Below are positions 13,925-20,140 of a stretch of DNA of 20,140 bases, in pieces. The notes under the pieces were generated by a model that did no database searches, was not told where the DNA came from, and saw only the letters and a list, made by a program, of their open reading frames with translations. This stretch comes from DASPKO01 sp035628055. Lineage in GTDB: Bacteria > Planctomycetota > Phycisphaerae > Phycisphaerales > UBA1924. Position 1 is the first letter of the stretch, and each line of letters starts with the position of its first letter. Position numbers and translations under genes: made by a program. The stretch is from contig DASPKO010000050.1 of assembly GCA_035628055.1 (NCBI GenBank), forward strand, positions 1-20,140, in the 5' to 3' direction.

Positions 13925-15547
13925 GTGGAGACGGATCACTCGGGACTCGTGATGGCATCGGTGCCGGATCGCTTCGCGTGCGCTGCCGAGGAGGCCGGCG
14001 GGCCCGAGCCCGGCGGGGTCGCCACGCTCGATGCCCCGCCCCCGGGGGCCGCGGCGCGCCTCGTCCCGGCGCCGCGGGCCCGGGCCTCGTCCGCGGCGCT
14101 CGAGCCCATCCGACGGCGCCTGGCCCGCGAGCTCGGGGCCGAGCGCTATTCGAAGTACTTCGATCACCAGGCCGGGCTCCGGCTGCACGGGGACCTGCTC
14201 GAGGTGGTTGTCGCGACGCAGTTCATGGCGGACCTGCTCGCCAAGCGCTTCGCGGACCTGCTCCGCGAGATCGCCCGCGCGGAGACGGGGCGACCCGAGC
14301 TCCGCGTGCGGCTGGTGGTCGAGGACGCCGCCACGCCTCCGCGGATCGGGGCCCCCGCGTCCCCCGCGCCCCAGCCTGCCGCGCCGACGCCGCCGGCGCG
14401 CCGCCCGCGGGCGGGAATGGTCTATCGCCTCGAGGACTTCATCGTGGGGCCGAGCAATCGCCTGGCCTTCGAGGCGGCGGTGCGCCTGACCGAGGGGGCC
14501 CCGCACGGGGCCAGCCCGCTGTTCATCCATGGGCCCTGCGGCGTGGGCAAGACCCACCTCCTGCAGGGCGTCGCGACGCGTTTCCGCGAGGCGCATCCGT
14601 CGGCGCGGCTGCGGTACGTCACCGGCGAGGCCTTCACCAACGACTTCATCGCCGCGGTGCGCGCGGGGAGGACCGACAGCTTCCGCGCCTCGTACCGGAA
14701 CGTCGACCTGCTCTGCCTGGACGACGTGCACTTCCTCGCCAGCAAGGAGGCCACCCAGGCGGAGCTGCTGCACACCTTCGACGCCATCGATCTGGGCGGG
14801 GCCCGCGTGGTGCTCGCCAGCGACGAGCACCCCCGGCACATCCGCAAGTTCAGCCAGGCGCTGGTCTCGCGCTTCATGGCGGGGATGGTGGCGCGACTGG
14901 AGAGCCCCGACCGGGAGATGCGGGAGCGGCTCGTGGCCGCGCTGGCGGCGCGGCGCGGGGTGAGGCTCGACGCCGCCGCGGTGGCCGCGATCGCGGAGCG
15001 CGGGGGGGCGGGGGGGACGTCACGCACCGCCCTCGACGGGGCCTGCTCGGTGCGCGAGCTGGAAGGCCTGGTCACCAAGGTGGAGGCGGTGTGGCGGCTG
15101 CTGCCGGAGCTGAGCGCGGGCGGGGAGGGCGCGATCGGGTGGGCGGTGGTCGCCCGCGCCCTGGGCGAGGGGGCGGCGCCGGCGCGCTCCGCCAGCGCGC
15201 GCCCGGTCCGCCCGCTCCGCGTCGAGCACGTCACCGGGGTGGTCTGCCGAGACCTCAATGTCGAGCTCGACGAGCTCATGGGACGCGGTCGGCACCCCCG
15301 CGTGGTGCTGGCGCGCTCGGTCACGGCCTTCCTGTGCCGGCGACTGACGACCCTGAGCTTCCCCGAGATCGCGCGGGGCATGGGGCGCCCCAACCACTCG
15401 ACGGTGGTCACGGCGGTGCAGCGCGTGGAGCGCGACATCGCCGCCGCGGCGCCCGCCGAGGCCAAGGGCGACCTGGCGGGTGTTCCCCTCAAGGACCTGT
15501 GCGACCGGCTCGCCGACCGGATCGTTCGCGAGAACTCGGGGCGTTAG
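13925..15547 (+). CDS. dnaA: Chromosomal replication initiator protein DnaA
   Basis: DnaA is the AAA+ ATPase that binds DnaA boxes and opens the origin. The 540-residue product has a 55-residue disordered N-terminal extension, domain I (about 56-130), a Pro/Ala-rich domain II linker (about 135-163), the AAA+ core (about 166-345) and the domain IV DNA-binding region (about 430-502). Walker A is GPCGVGKT (203-210), Walker B is LLCLDDVHF (262-270), the sensor-1 region is VVLASDEHP (295-303) and the arginine-finger region is VSRF (314-317). An insertion (about 359-374) precedes the SVRELEG motif. The box-recognition segment reads GRPNHSTV (487-494) instead of GGRDHTTV. The GTG at 13925 is chosen for its GAGGTG at 5-base spacing; the in-frame ATG at 13952 has no good ribosome-binding site. 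The gene stands alone, not next to dnaN, and converges on rplI. Confidence 0.95.
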   Translation: METDHSGLVMASVPDRFACAAEEAGGPEPGGVATLDAPPPGAAARLVPAPRARASSAALEPIRRRLARELGAERYSKYFDHQAGLRLHGDLLEVVVATQFMADLLAKRFADLLREIARAETGRPELRVRLVVEDAATPPRIGAPASPAPQPAAPTPPARRPRAGMVYRLEDFIVGPSNRLAFEAAVRLTEGAPHGASPLFIHGPCGVGKTHLLQGVATRFREAHPSARLRYVTGEAFTNDFIAAVRAGRTDSFRASYRNVDLLCLDDVHFLASKEATQAELLHTFDAIDLGGARVVLASDEHPRHIRKFSQALVSRFMAGMVARLESPDREMRERLVAALAARRGVRLDAAAVAAIAERGGAGGTSRTALDGACSVRELEGLVTKVEAVWRLLPELSAGGEGAIGWAVVARALGEGAAPARSASARPVRPLRVEHVTGVVCRDLNVELDELMGRGRHPRVVLARSVTAFLCRRLTTLSFPEIARGMGRPNHSTVVTAVQRVERDIAAAAPAEAKGDLAGVPLKDLCDRLADRIVRENSGR

Positions 15548-15585
15548 CTCGGGTCTGGGACGCGGTGAACGCCGCAGGCGCAACG

Positions 15586-15615
15586 AAAAGCGGGATCGCG
15601 CGTCGCGATCCCGCT
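15586..15615 (-). terminator. Intrinsic terminator of the rplI transcription unit
   Basis: AGCGGGATCGCG (15589-15600) and CGCGATCCCGCT (15604-15615) form a perfect 12-bp stem with a 3-base loop. On the minus strand the stem is followed by a short T run (the AAA at 15586-15588 on the plus strand, then CGTTG), as expected for an intrinsic terminator after rplI. On the plus strand there is no T-tract, but the same stem could also block read-through from dnaA. It lies in the middle of the 100-bp convergent gap. Confidence 0.75.
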
Positions 15616-15647
15616 GCTGAGGAGAGTTGCGTGTCGGCGTGCCGAAC

Positions 15648-16352
15648 TTACTTCGACGGCTTGGGCTTGGCGGCCTTGCCGCCACTGGCCGACGACGCCC
15701 CGCCGGCACGGGCCGGCTGACCGGCCTTTCCGCCCTGCTCGCGGGCCTCGCGGTGGGCCTTCTCGTCGCCCGCCGAAGGCGCCGGCGCGCCCGGCGCCCC
15801 GGCGGCCGCCGTGTCGGCGCTCGCGGCCCCGGCCGGTGCCGCTTCGGGGGCGGCGGCCTCGGCCTCACGGCCGCGGTCGTCGTCGAGGTCCAGCTCCCGA
15901 TCCGGCTGCACCACGAGCTTGATGTGCGCCTCCAGGTCGCTCTCGGGCTTGATCAGGACGTCGTACGTCCCCACCCGCTTGATCGTCTGGCCCAGCCGGA
16001 CGTCGCGCGGACGCACCCCCATCCCCTTGGCCCCGAGGGCCTCGGCGATCTCGTTCTGGGTCACCGCCGCGTAGAGGATGCCCAAATCGTTGCAGGAATG
16101 GACGGTCACCAGCTCCATCCCGTCCATCTTCTGGATCATCTGCTCGCGGCTGCGGCGCTGCTCGGCGATCAGCCGCTGCGCCTCGGCCCGCTTGGCGGCG
16201 AGCTGCCCGATCAGCTCGTCGCTCGGCTCGGTCGCCAGGCTGCGCGGGAGCAGGTAGTTGCGGGCGTATCCCGTGCGCACCTTCACCACGTCGCCGACGA
16301 TGCCGAGGTTGTCCACGTTCTCCGTCAGGAGCAGTTCCACGTTCTTGGCCAT
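15648..16352 (-). CDS. rplI: 50S ribosomal protein bL9 with long low-complexity tail
   Basis: bL9 binds 23S rRNA near the L1 stalk base with an N-terminal and a C-terminal domain joined by a long helix. Residues 1-45 match the N-terminal domain, including GIVGDVVKVRTGYARNYLLP (17-36). The connecting helix is at about 46-76 and the C-terminal domain is at about 77-150. The family normally ends near residue 150, but this protein continues to 234 with an Ala/Pro/Gly/Lys-rich tail ending KPKPSK. The ATG at 16350-16352 gives the canonical MAKNVELLL start. It is the last gene of the minus-strand block, 163 bp after ssb, and is followed by a strong hairpin terminator. No rpsR lies between ssb and rplI. 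Confidence 0.96.
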   Translation of the reverse strand: MAKNVELLLTENVDNLGIVGDVVKVRTGYARNYLLPRSLATEPSDELIGQLAAKRAEAQRLIAEQRRSREQMIQKMDGMELVTVHSCNDLGILYAAVTQNEIAEALGAKGMGVRPRDVRLGQTIKRVGTYDVLIKPESDLEAHIKLVVQPDRELDLDDDRGREAEAAAPEAAPAGAASADTAAAGAPGAPAPSAGDEKAHREAREQGGKAGQPARAGGASSASGGKAAKPKPSK

Positions 16353-16515
16353 GATGGTCTCGCTGTCCTTTCGTCAGAGGAAAGTTCAGGAGCCGCGACG
16401 CCGCGGCCCCAACGGATTGAGGCAAGCTGTCACGATGCGGACGTGCCCGCGAGCCCGGCGTTCGGGCGCTGCGAGTTTGTCGGAGCGCGCCGGTGCCGCG
16501 GCGCGGGCGCCGCCC

Positions 16516-17049
16516 TCAGAATGGAATGTCGTCCTCCTGGATCTGCTCGTAGGCCGGCTGACCGGCGGGCTGCCCGCCGCCCCGCATGTTGCCGTTTCCG
16601 CCCCCGCCCCCGCCCCCGCTCTGGCCCGGGCCCTGACCGCGCGATCCGGAGGGCCGGCCCTGGGCGGCGCCGCCCTCGCCGCCATCAGCACCCGAACCGC
16701 TCCCTCCCCCGGGCTTGGAATCGACGAAGCGGAACTCCTCGACGACGACCTTGAGCTTCGAGCGGTTGGACCCGTCGGTCTTGTCCTTCCACTGGTCGAG
16801 CTTGAGCCGGCCCTCGAGGAAGACCTTGCGGCCCTTGCCGAGGTATTGCCCCATGATCTCGGCCTGCTTGCCCCAGGCCTCGCAGTCCACGAAGGTCGTC
16901 TCCTCCTGCTGCTGACCGTCCGGGGAACGCCAGGTGCGGTTGACCGCCAGCCCGAAGTTGGCCACCGCCGTGTTGTTCGGCGTGTAACGCAGCTCCAGGT
17001 CGCGGGTGAGGTTTCCCAGCAGGATCACCTTGTTGTAGCTGCCGGCCAT
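16516..17049 (-). CDS. ssb: Single-stranded DNA-binding protein
   Basis: SSB coats single-stranded DNA in replication, repair and recombination and recruits partners through its C-terminal tip. The 177-residue product has the OB fold at about 1-110 (opening SYNKVILLGNLTRDLELRY, then FVDCEAWGKQAE), a Gly/Ser/Gln-rich disordered linker (about 113-165) and the acidic tip EDDIPF (172-177), a close match to the usual DDDIPF. The ATG at 17047-17049 has GGAG 7 bases upstream. It lies between rpsF and rplI, the common bacterial arrangement, and a promoter candidate about 50 bp upstream may allow expression independent of rpsF. Confidence 0.97.
   Translation of the reverse strand: MAGSYNKVILLGNLTRDLELRYTPNNTAVANFGLAVNRTWRSPDGQQQEETTFVDCEAWGKQAEIMGQYLGKGRKVFLEGRLKLDQWKDKTDGSNRSKLKVVVEEFRFVDSKPGGGSGSGADGGEGGAAQGRPSGSRGQGPGQSGGGGGGGNGNMRGGGQPAGQPAYEQIQEDDIPF
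16601..16627 (-). other. G-quadruplex-type motif within ssb
   Basis: Read on the minus (coding) strand there are three G5 runs separated by single C bases, preceded by a GGG at a 7-base loop. This meets the simple four-run G3+/N1-7 pattern. It encodes part of the Gly-rich linker of SSB. In a genome this GC-rich the motif may be incidental. Confidence 0.4.
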
Positions 17050-17099
17050 TGGTCTTCTCCGTGGGGAGATGCGCCGGTGGCGCCGCTCCTGTGAACATT

Positions 17100-17128
17100 A
17101 TCCTAACAGAAAGGCGGGGGCGGGTCAC
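17100..17128 (-). promoter_or_regulatory. Promoter candidate for ssb
   Basis: On the minus strand, GTGACC (17123-17128) and TAGGAT (17100-17105) are spaced by exactly 17 bp, each matching four of six consensus bases. The overlapping GATAAT offers an even better -10 match at a longer spacing. The site is in the 158-bp rpsF-ssb gap and predicts a leader of about 44 bases before the ssb ATG. Confidence 0.45.
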
Positions 17129-17207
17129 CCCCTGCGGCCGCGCCGGCCCTGCCGCATCGTTCTCCTGGCTGGGCGAAGCGGCCGACGCGGATCCGGCCGA
17201 GGCCGCG

Positions 17208-17687
17208 TCAGGCGGGGAGGTCGCTCGTGTGCGGGGCCGTCGCCGCGCCCGCGCCCGAGGCGGCGCCCATGGGTGGGCCGGCCGGCGCGGTGCCGTCTTC
17301 CGGACGACCCACGGCCCGCTCGGCCCGCAGCCGGGCCTCGACTTCGAGCTCCTTCTGCGAGTCGGCGGCCTGGATCTCCTCCGGGGTGAGGTGGTCGGCG
17401 CGGATGATCAGGTGACGCAGGACGCGCTCGGAGAGATTGAAGGAGCGCTCGATCTGCGCGAGGTTCCGCGCGTTGCAGGTGAAGTACACCAGGATGTACA
17501 CGCCGCGCTTCTGCTTCTGGATCTCGAAGGCCAGCCGGCGCTCGTCCCACTTGCGCATCGCGACGATGGTGGCGCCCGCCTTGCCCAGCACCTCGCGGAT
17601 GTGCGCCACCGCGCCGCCCAGGTCGGCGGCCTGCGCCTGCCCGAGCAGGAACATGGCCTCGTACGTGTTCGTGCGAATCTCCGCCAT
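17208..17687 (-). CDS. rpsF: 30S ribosomal protein bS6
   Basis: bS6 is a small-subunit platform protein that normally binds together with bS18. The product is 159 residues. The bS6 fold covers about residues 7-100, with YEAMFLL (9-15), KWDERRLAFEIQKQKRGVYIL (46-66 region) and the RSFNLSERVLRHLI segment (81-94). A tail of about 55 residues, first charged and helical and then Ala/Pro/Gly-rich, makes it longer than the typical 95-135. The ATG at 17685-17687 has GGGAG 5 bases upstream. Expected neighbours flank it (pth upstream, ssb downstream), but rpsR, the partner gene, is not in the cluster. The 68-bp gap from pth suggests co-transcription. Confidence 0.96.
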   Translation of the reverse strand: MAEIRTNTYEAMFLLGQAQAADLGGAVAHIREVLGKAGATIVAMRKWDERRLAFEIQKQKRGVYILVYFTCNARNLAQIERSFNLSERVLRHLIIRADHLTPEEIQAADSQKELEVEARLRAERAVGRPEDGTAPAGPPMGAASGAGAATAPHTSDLPA

Positions 17688-17755
17688 GAAACTCCCTTTC
17701 TTCGTGTCCGTGTGTCCGTCTGCGCTCTCGTGGGGTGGACGTGTTCCGCCCCGCT

Positions 17756-18364
17756 CTAGGCCGCCCCGGCCGCCCCCGGCTCGCTCCGGGGGGGCTTGGG
17801 CCTGGCGTTGAACCGGTTCATCGCCGCGGTGACGCCGAGGCGGGCCCAGACCTCGGCGGCGTCGGCCGCGGCCTCGAGGGCCGGCGCCAGCGCCTGCTTC
17901 TGCTCCGCCGTGAAGCGGCCCAGCACCCAGTCGTGCTGGGCAACGGGCGGGGGCGGGGGGTCGATGCCGAGGCGCACGCGCGCGTAGGCCGCGGTCCCCA
18001 GCGCCCGCTCGATGTCGGCCAGCCCGTTGTGCCCCCCCGCGCTCCCGTCGGCGCGCACGCGGATGGAGCCCAGGGGCAGGGCGGTGTCGTCGACGAGCAC
18101 CAGCAGGGCCCAGGGCCCGAGCTTGTAGAAGGCCATGAGCTGCGCCACCGCCGAGCCCGAGCGGTTCATATATGTGAGCGGCTTGAGGAGCAGGCACTTC
18201 TCCCCGCCGATCTCCGCCTCGCGATAGGCGGCGTTGAACTTCGAACGGTCGGTGGCATCCGGGGCGTGCCGCGCGGCCAGGCGGTCGACAGCCATGAACC
18301 CCGCGTTGTGGCGCGTGTCCTGGTATTCCTGGCCCGGGTTTCCCAGTCCGACGATCAGTTTCAT
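17756..18364 (-). CDS. pth: Peptidyl-tRNA hydrolase
   Basis: Pth cleaves the ester bond of peptidyl-tRNAs released prematurely from ribosomes and recycles the tRNA. The 202-residue length is typical. Conserved elements are GLGNPGQEYQDTRHNAGF (6-23) with Asn9 and catalytic His19, KPLTYMNRSG (61-70), the VDD pair (91-93) with the catalytic-acid position, and GSAGGHNGL (107-115). The last 20 residues are a Pro/Ala-rich tail. The start MKLIVGLGNPG at 18362-18364 is canonical. It lies 47 bp after rplY; the rplY/ctc-pth pair is a widespread bacterial arrangement. Confidence 0.97.
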   Translation of the reverse strand: MKLIVGLGNPGQEYQDTRHNAGFMAVDRLAARHAPDATDRSKFNAAYREAEIGGEKCLLLKPLTYMNRSGSAVAQLMAFYKLGPWALLVLVDDTALPLGSIRVRADGSAGGHNGLADIERALGTAAYARVRLGIDPPPPPVAQHDWVLGRFTAEQKQALAPALEAAADAAEVWARLGVTAAMNRFNARPKPPRSEPGAAGAA

Positions 18365-18411
18365 GCCGCCGTCCAGCCGTAGGCAGGCCGCCCCTGCGCG
18401 GGGCGCCGCGA

Positions 18412-19128
18412 TTACTTCTTCTTGTCGTCCTTGTCCTTGCCCCCACCCTTCTTGTCCTTGTCGCCCGCCGCGGGAGCCCCGGCGGCCGCGCCCTCTTCCT
18501 TCTTGGCGGTGATGACCTCGGGCTGGGCCGCGTCGGCGGCGACGGCGGTGGCCTCGGCGGGGAGGACCTCCTTCTGGATCACGATCTGGGCGACGATGGC
18601 GTGCGGGTCGGTGAGGAGGCGCATCCCGGCGCCCGGGAGGGTGACGTCGCCCGCGGCGATCACCTGGCCCACCTCGAGGCCCGCGACGCTCACCTCGACG
18701 TGCTCGGGCAGCTCGGTCACCAGGCACTCGATGTCCAGCTCGCTGGTCGGGTGCATGAGAATGGCGCCGGCGGTTTTGAGGCCCGGGGCCTCGCCGGTAA
18801 GGGTCACGTGGACGCGGGTGTGGACGCGCTCGTTGAGGTCGACGCGCGCAAAGTCGGCGTGCACGATGTTGGTGCCCAGGTGGTCGAACTGCAGCTCCTT
18901 GAGGAGCACCAGCCCCGCCGCCTCGCCCGGGAGACTCATCTGGAAGACCTTCTCGCCGCGGTGGATGCGGGTGAGCGTCTCCTTGGCGGGCACGTTGATC
19001 GGCACGGGCTCGGCCCCGTGCCCGTAGACCACCGCGGGGAGCAGCCCCTGGGCCCGGGCCCGGCGGGCGTACCGGGTCCCCACGCGCTCGCGCGCCGACA
19101 CGGAAAGAACTGGCGTGTTTCCCTGCAT
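18412..19128 (-). CDS. rplY: 50S ribosomal protein bL25, CTC/TL5 type
   Basis: This is the two-domain, general-stress-type bL25 (CTC) that binds 5S rRNA. In its 238 residues, the N-terminal 5S-binding domain is at about 6-95 (RERVGTRYARRARAQGLLPAVVYG is spread over 13-36; the VHADFARVD motif is at 89-97). The C-terminal beta domain is at about 98-190 (HPTSELDIECLVTELPEHVEV within 126-146). A Lys/Asp/Gly-rich disordered tail (209-238) ends DKKK. The ATG at 19126-19128 has GGAGGA at 7-base spacing. It follows prs by 83 bp and precedes pth, a gene order common across bacteria. Confidence 0.96.
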   Translation of the reverse strand: MQGNTPVLSVSARERVGTRYARRARAQGLLPAVVYGHGAEPVPINVPAKETLTRIHRGEKVFQMSLPGEAAGLVLLKELQFDHLGTNIVHADFARVDLNERVHTRVHVTLTGEAPGLKTAGAILMHPTSELDIECLVTELPEHVEVSVAGLEVGQVIAAGDVTLPGAGMRLLTDPHAIVAQIVIQKEVLPAEATAVAADAAQPEVITAKKEEGAAAGAPAAGDKDKKGGGKDKDDKKK

Positions 19129-19140
19129 CTTGGCTTCCTC

Positions 19141-19158
19141 CGCCCCGGCGTCGGGGCG
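19141..19158 (-). other. Hairpin just upstream of the rplY ribosome-binding site
   Basis: CGCCCCG (19141-19147) pairs with CGGGGCG (19152-19158) over a 4-base loop. On the minus strand the stem ends immediately before the GGAGGA of rplY. It could influence ribosome access or processing of the prs-rplY message, or be coincidental in GC-rich DNA. Confidence 0.35.
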
Positions 19159-19187
19159 CTGCAAAGGTCCTGCGTGCGTGCTGTCGT

Positions 19188-19206
19188 CCGCGGCGCGGCG
19201 CCGCGG
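19188..19206 (-). other. Hairpin after the prs stop codon
   Basis: CCGCGGCG (19188-19195) pairs with CGCCGCGG (19199-19206) over a 3-base loop, 5 bases after the prs stop. No T-tract follows on the minus strand, so it is more likely a message-stabilising or partial-termination structure, if it has any role. Confidence 0.35.
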
Positions 19207-19211
19207 GTCTG

Positions 19212-20140
19212 TTACCTCTTGGCCCCGGCCGTCCGCTGGAACAGGGCGCTCACCGACTGATTGTGATGGATCCGGTGGATCGCCTCGGCGAGCAGCTTGC
19301 TCACGCACAGCTCCACCAGCTTGCCCCGCAGCGGGGCGACGCGCTCCCCCAGCGGGATCGTGTTGGTCACCACCACCCGGCTGATCGGGCTCTCCAGGAG
19401 CCGCTGCATCGCCAGGCCCACCAGCACGGGGTGCGTGGCCGCGGCGATCACGTCGCGGGCCCCGTGGTCCATCACCACGCGGGCGGCCTCGCAGACGGTG
19501 CCCGCGGTGGTGATCATGTCGTCCACCATCAGCACGGTCTTGCCCTTGACCGAGCCGATCACGTTCCCGGTGGTCACCTGCGACCCGCTGATCCGCCGCT
19601 TGTTGATGATCGCCAGGTCGCCCCCCAGCAGGTTGGCGTACGCCTCGGCCACCTTCACGTTTCCCACGTCCGGGCTCACCAGGCAGAGGTCGCCCAGGTC
19701 GGCCCGGTGGCGCTCGAAATACTCGACGAACACCGGCGTCGCCGAGAGATGGTCCACCGGGATGTCGAAGAACCCCTGGATCTGCGCGGCGTGCAGGTCC
19801 AGGGCCAGGACCCGGTCGGCCCGCGAGGCCGTGATGAGGTTCGCCACCAGCTTCGCGGTGATGGGCACGCGCCCGGCGTCCTTGCGGTCCTGGCGGCCGT
19901 ACCCGTAGTAGGGCATCACCACCGTCACCCGCTTGGCGCTGGCCCGGCGGAGCGAGTCGAGGAAGATCAGGAGCTCCATCACGTTGTCGTTGACCGGAGC
20001 GCACGTCGAGATCACCACGAAGCAGTGGCGCCCGCGCACGTCCTCCTCGAGGCGCACCAGCAGCTCGCCGTCGGGGAACACTTCCGTGCGCGCGTGCCCC
20101 AGCGGCAGCTCCAGGTGCCGGCAGACCCGCTCGGCCAGCT
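19212..20140 (-). CDS. prs: Ribose-phosphate pyrophosphokinase, N-terminus cut by the window edge
   Basis: PRPP synthetase makes 5-phosphoribosyl diphosphate from ribose 5-phosphate and ATP for nucleotide, histidine and tryptophan synthesis. The frame is open to the right edge: upstream of an internal GTG at 20079-20081 the sequence continues LELPLGHARTEVFPDGE, a family-typical segment, so that GTG is not the start. About 308 residues are visible and roughly 10-17 are missing. Motifs seen include the ATP-site segment VVMPYYGYGRQDRK, DLHAAQIQGFFDIPVDHL, SPDVGNVKVAEAYA (often DVGGVxRA in relatives) and the PRPP-binding loop VLMVDDMITTAGTV. It ends AIHRIHHNQSVSALF plus a short tail. It is probably co-transcribed with rplY and pth. 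Confidence 0.95.
   Translation of the reverse strand, partial: LAERVCRHLELPLGHARTEVFPDGELLVRLEEDVRGRHCFVVISTCAPVNDNVMELLIFLDSLRRASAKRVTVVMPYYGYGRQDRKDAGRVPITAKLVANLITASRADRVLALDLHAAQIQGFFDIPVDHLSATPVFVEYFERHRADLGDLCLVSPDVGNVKVAEAYANLLGGDLAIINKRRISGSQVTTGNVIGSVKGKTVLMVDDMITTAGTVCEAARVVMDHGARDVIAAATHPVLVGLAMQRLLESPISRVVVTNTIPLGERVAPLRGKLVELCVSKLLAEAIHRIHHNQSVSALFQRTAGAKR

Noticed and set aside
13925..15547. Considered whether this DnaA-like gene could instead be Hda or another AAA+ loader
   Set aside because: Domain I, the full AAA+ core and the C-terminal DNA-binding domain are all present, which Hda and DnaC lack.
16386..16691. A minus-strand frame between ssb and rplI considered as a possible rpsR
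   Set aside because: The translation lacks the bS18 motifs and overlaps the end of ssb; it is Ala/Arg/Gly-rich noise.
1..20140. Searched for insertion sequences, tRNA genes, attachment sites, toxin-antitoxin pairs and defence genes
   Set aside because: No transposase or integrase motifs, cloverleaf sequences or defence-type proteins were recognised; apart from the signalling operon, the window looks like ordinary core chromosome.

Overview
The window is very GC-rich bacterial chromosomal DNA packed with genes. It contains no insertion sequences, phage genes, CRISPR arrays, rRNA or tRNA genes that I could recognise. The mix of genes suggests a member of the Planctomycetota: an rpsF-ssb-rplI cluster without rpsR, a DnaA with an atypical GRPNHSTV signature, an EF-P with asparagine at the tip of its modified loop, an OPT transporter, and a receiver-less CheB / CheB-CheR-PAS / PAS-kinase trio. 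This assignment is an inference from gene style, not from a phylogenetic marker.

Layout. 1-877 (-) is the N-terminal part of a secreted parallel beta-helix protein that runs off the left edge. 1072-1626 (+) is efp, convergent with truD (1654-2955, -), which lies 30 bp downstream of a large OPT-family transporter gene (2986-5130, -). 5226-5720 (-) encodes a 164-residue protein of unknown function, directly downstream of argF (5755-6681, -). A 340-bp divergent spacer follows. Then comes a three-gene signalling operon on the + strand: a stand-alone CheB methylesterase with a C-terminal Cys/His domain (7022-8011), a CheB-CheR-PAS fusion with a heptad-repeat coil (8151-11246), and a PAS-PAS histidine kinase with a degenerate receiver-like tail (11243-13336, overlapping its neighbour by 4 bases). 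A 588-bp spacer carries a promoter candidate and two DnaA-box-like sites upstream of dnaA (13925-15547, +).

The right quarter is a housekeeping block on the - strand, read prs (edge-truncated) - rplY/ctc - pth - rpsF - ssb - rplI. It ends at a perfect 12-bp-stem terminator in the 100-bp convergent gap with dnaA. The block combines PRPP synthesis, translation (bL25, peptidyl-tRNA hydrolase, bS6, bL9) and single-strand DNA binding. rpsR, usually between ssb and rplI, is absent.

The most interesting part is the 7.0-13.3 kb signalling operon. It has chemotaxis-type methylation enzymes but no CheA, CheW, CheY or chemoreceptor in the window. The fusion protein carries a ladder of EE-x-x-S/T motifs in its own coiled coil that resembles chemoreceptor methylation sites, which suggests a self-contained methylation-controlled signalling device feeding the adjacent kinase. 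Other points worth a check are the EF-P tip residue, the DnaA recognition-helix change together with variant boxes, the missing rpsR, and low-complexity tails on three ribosomal proteins.
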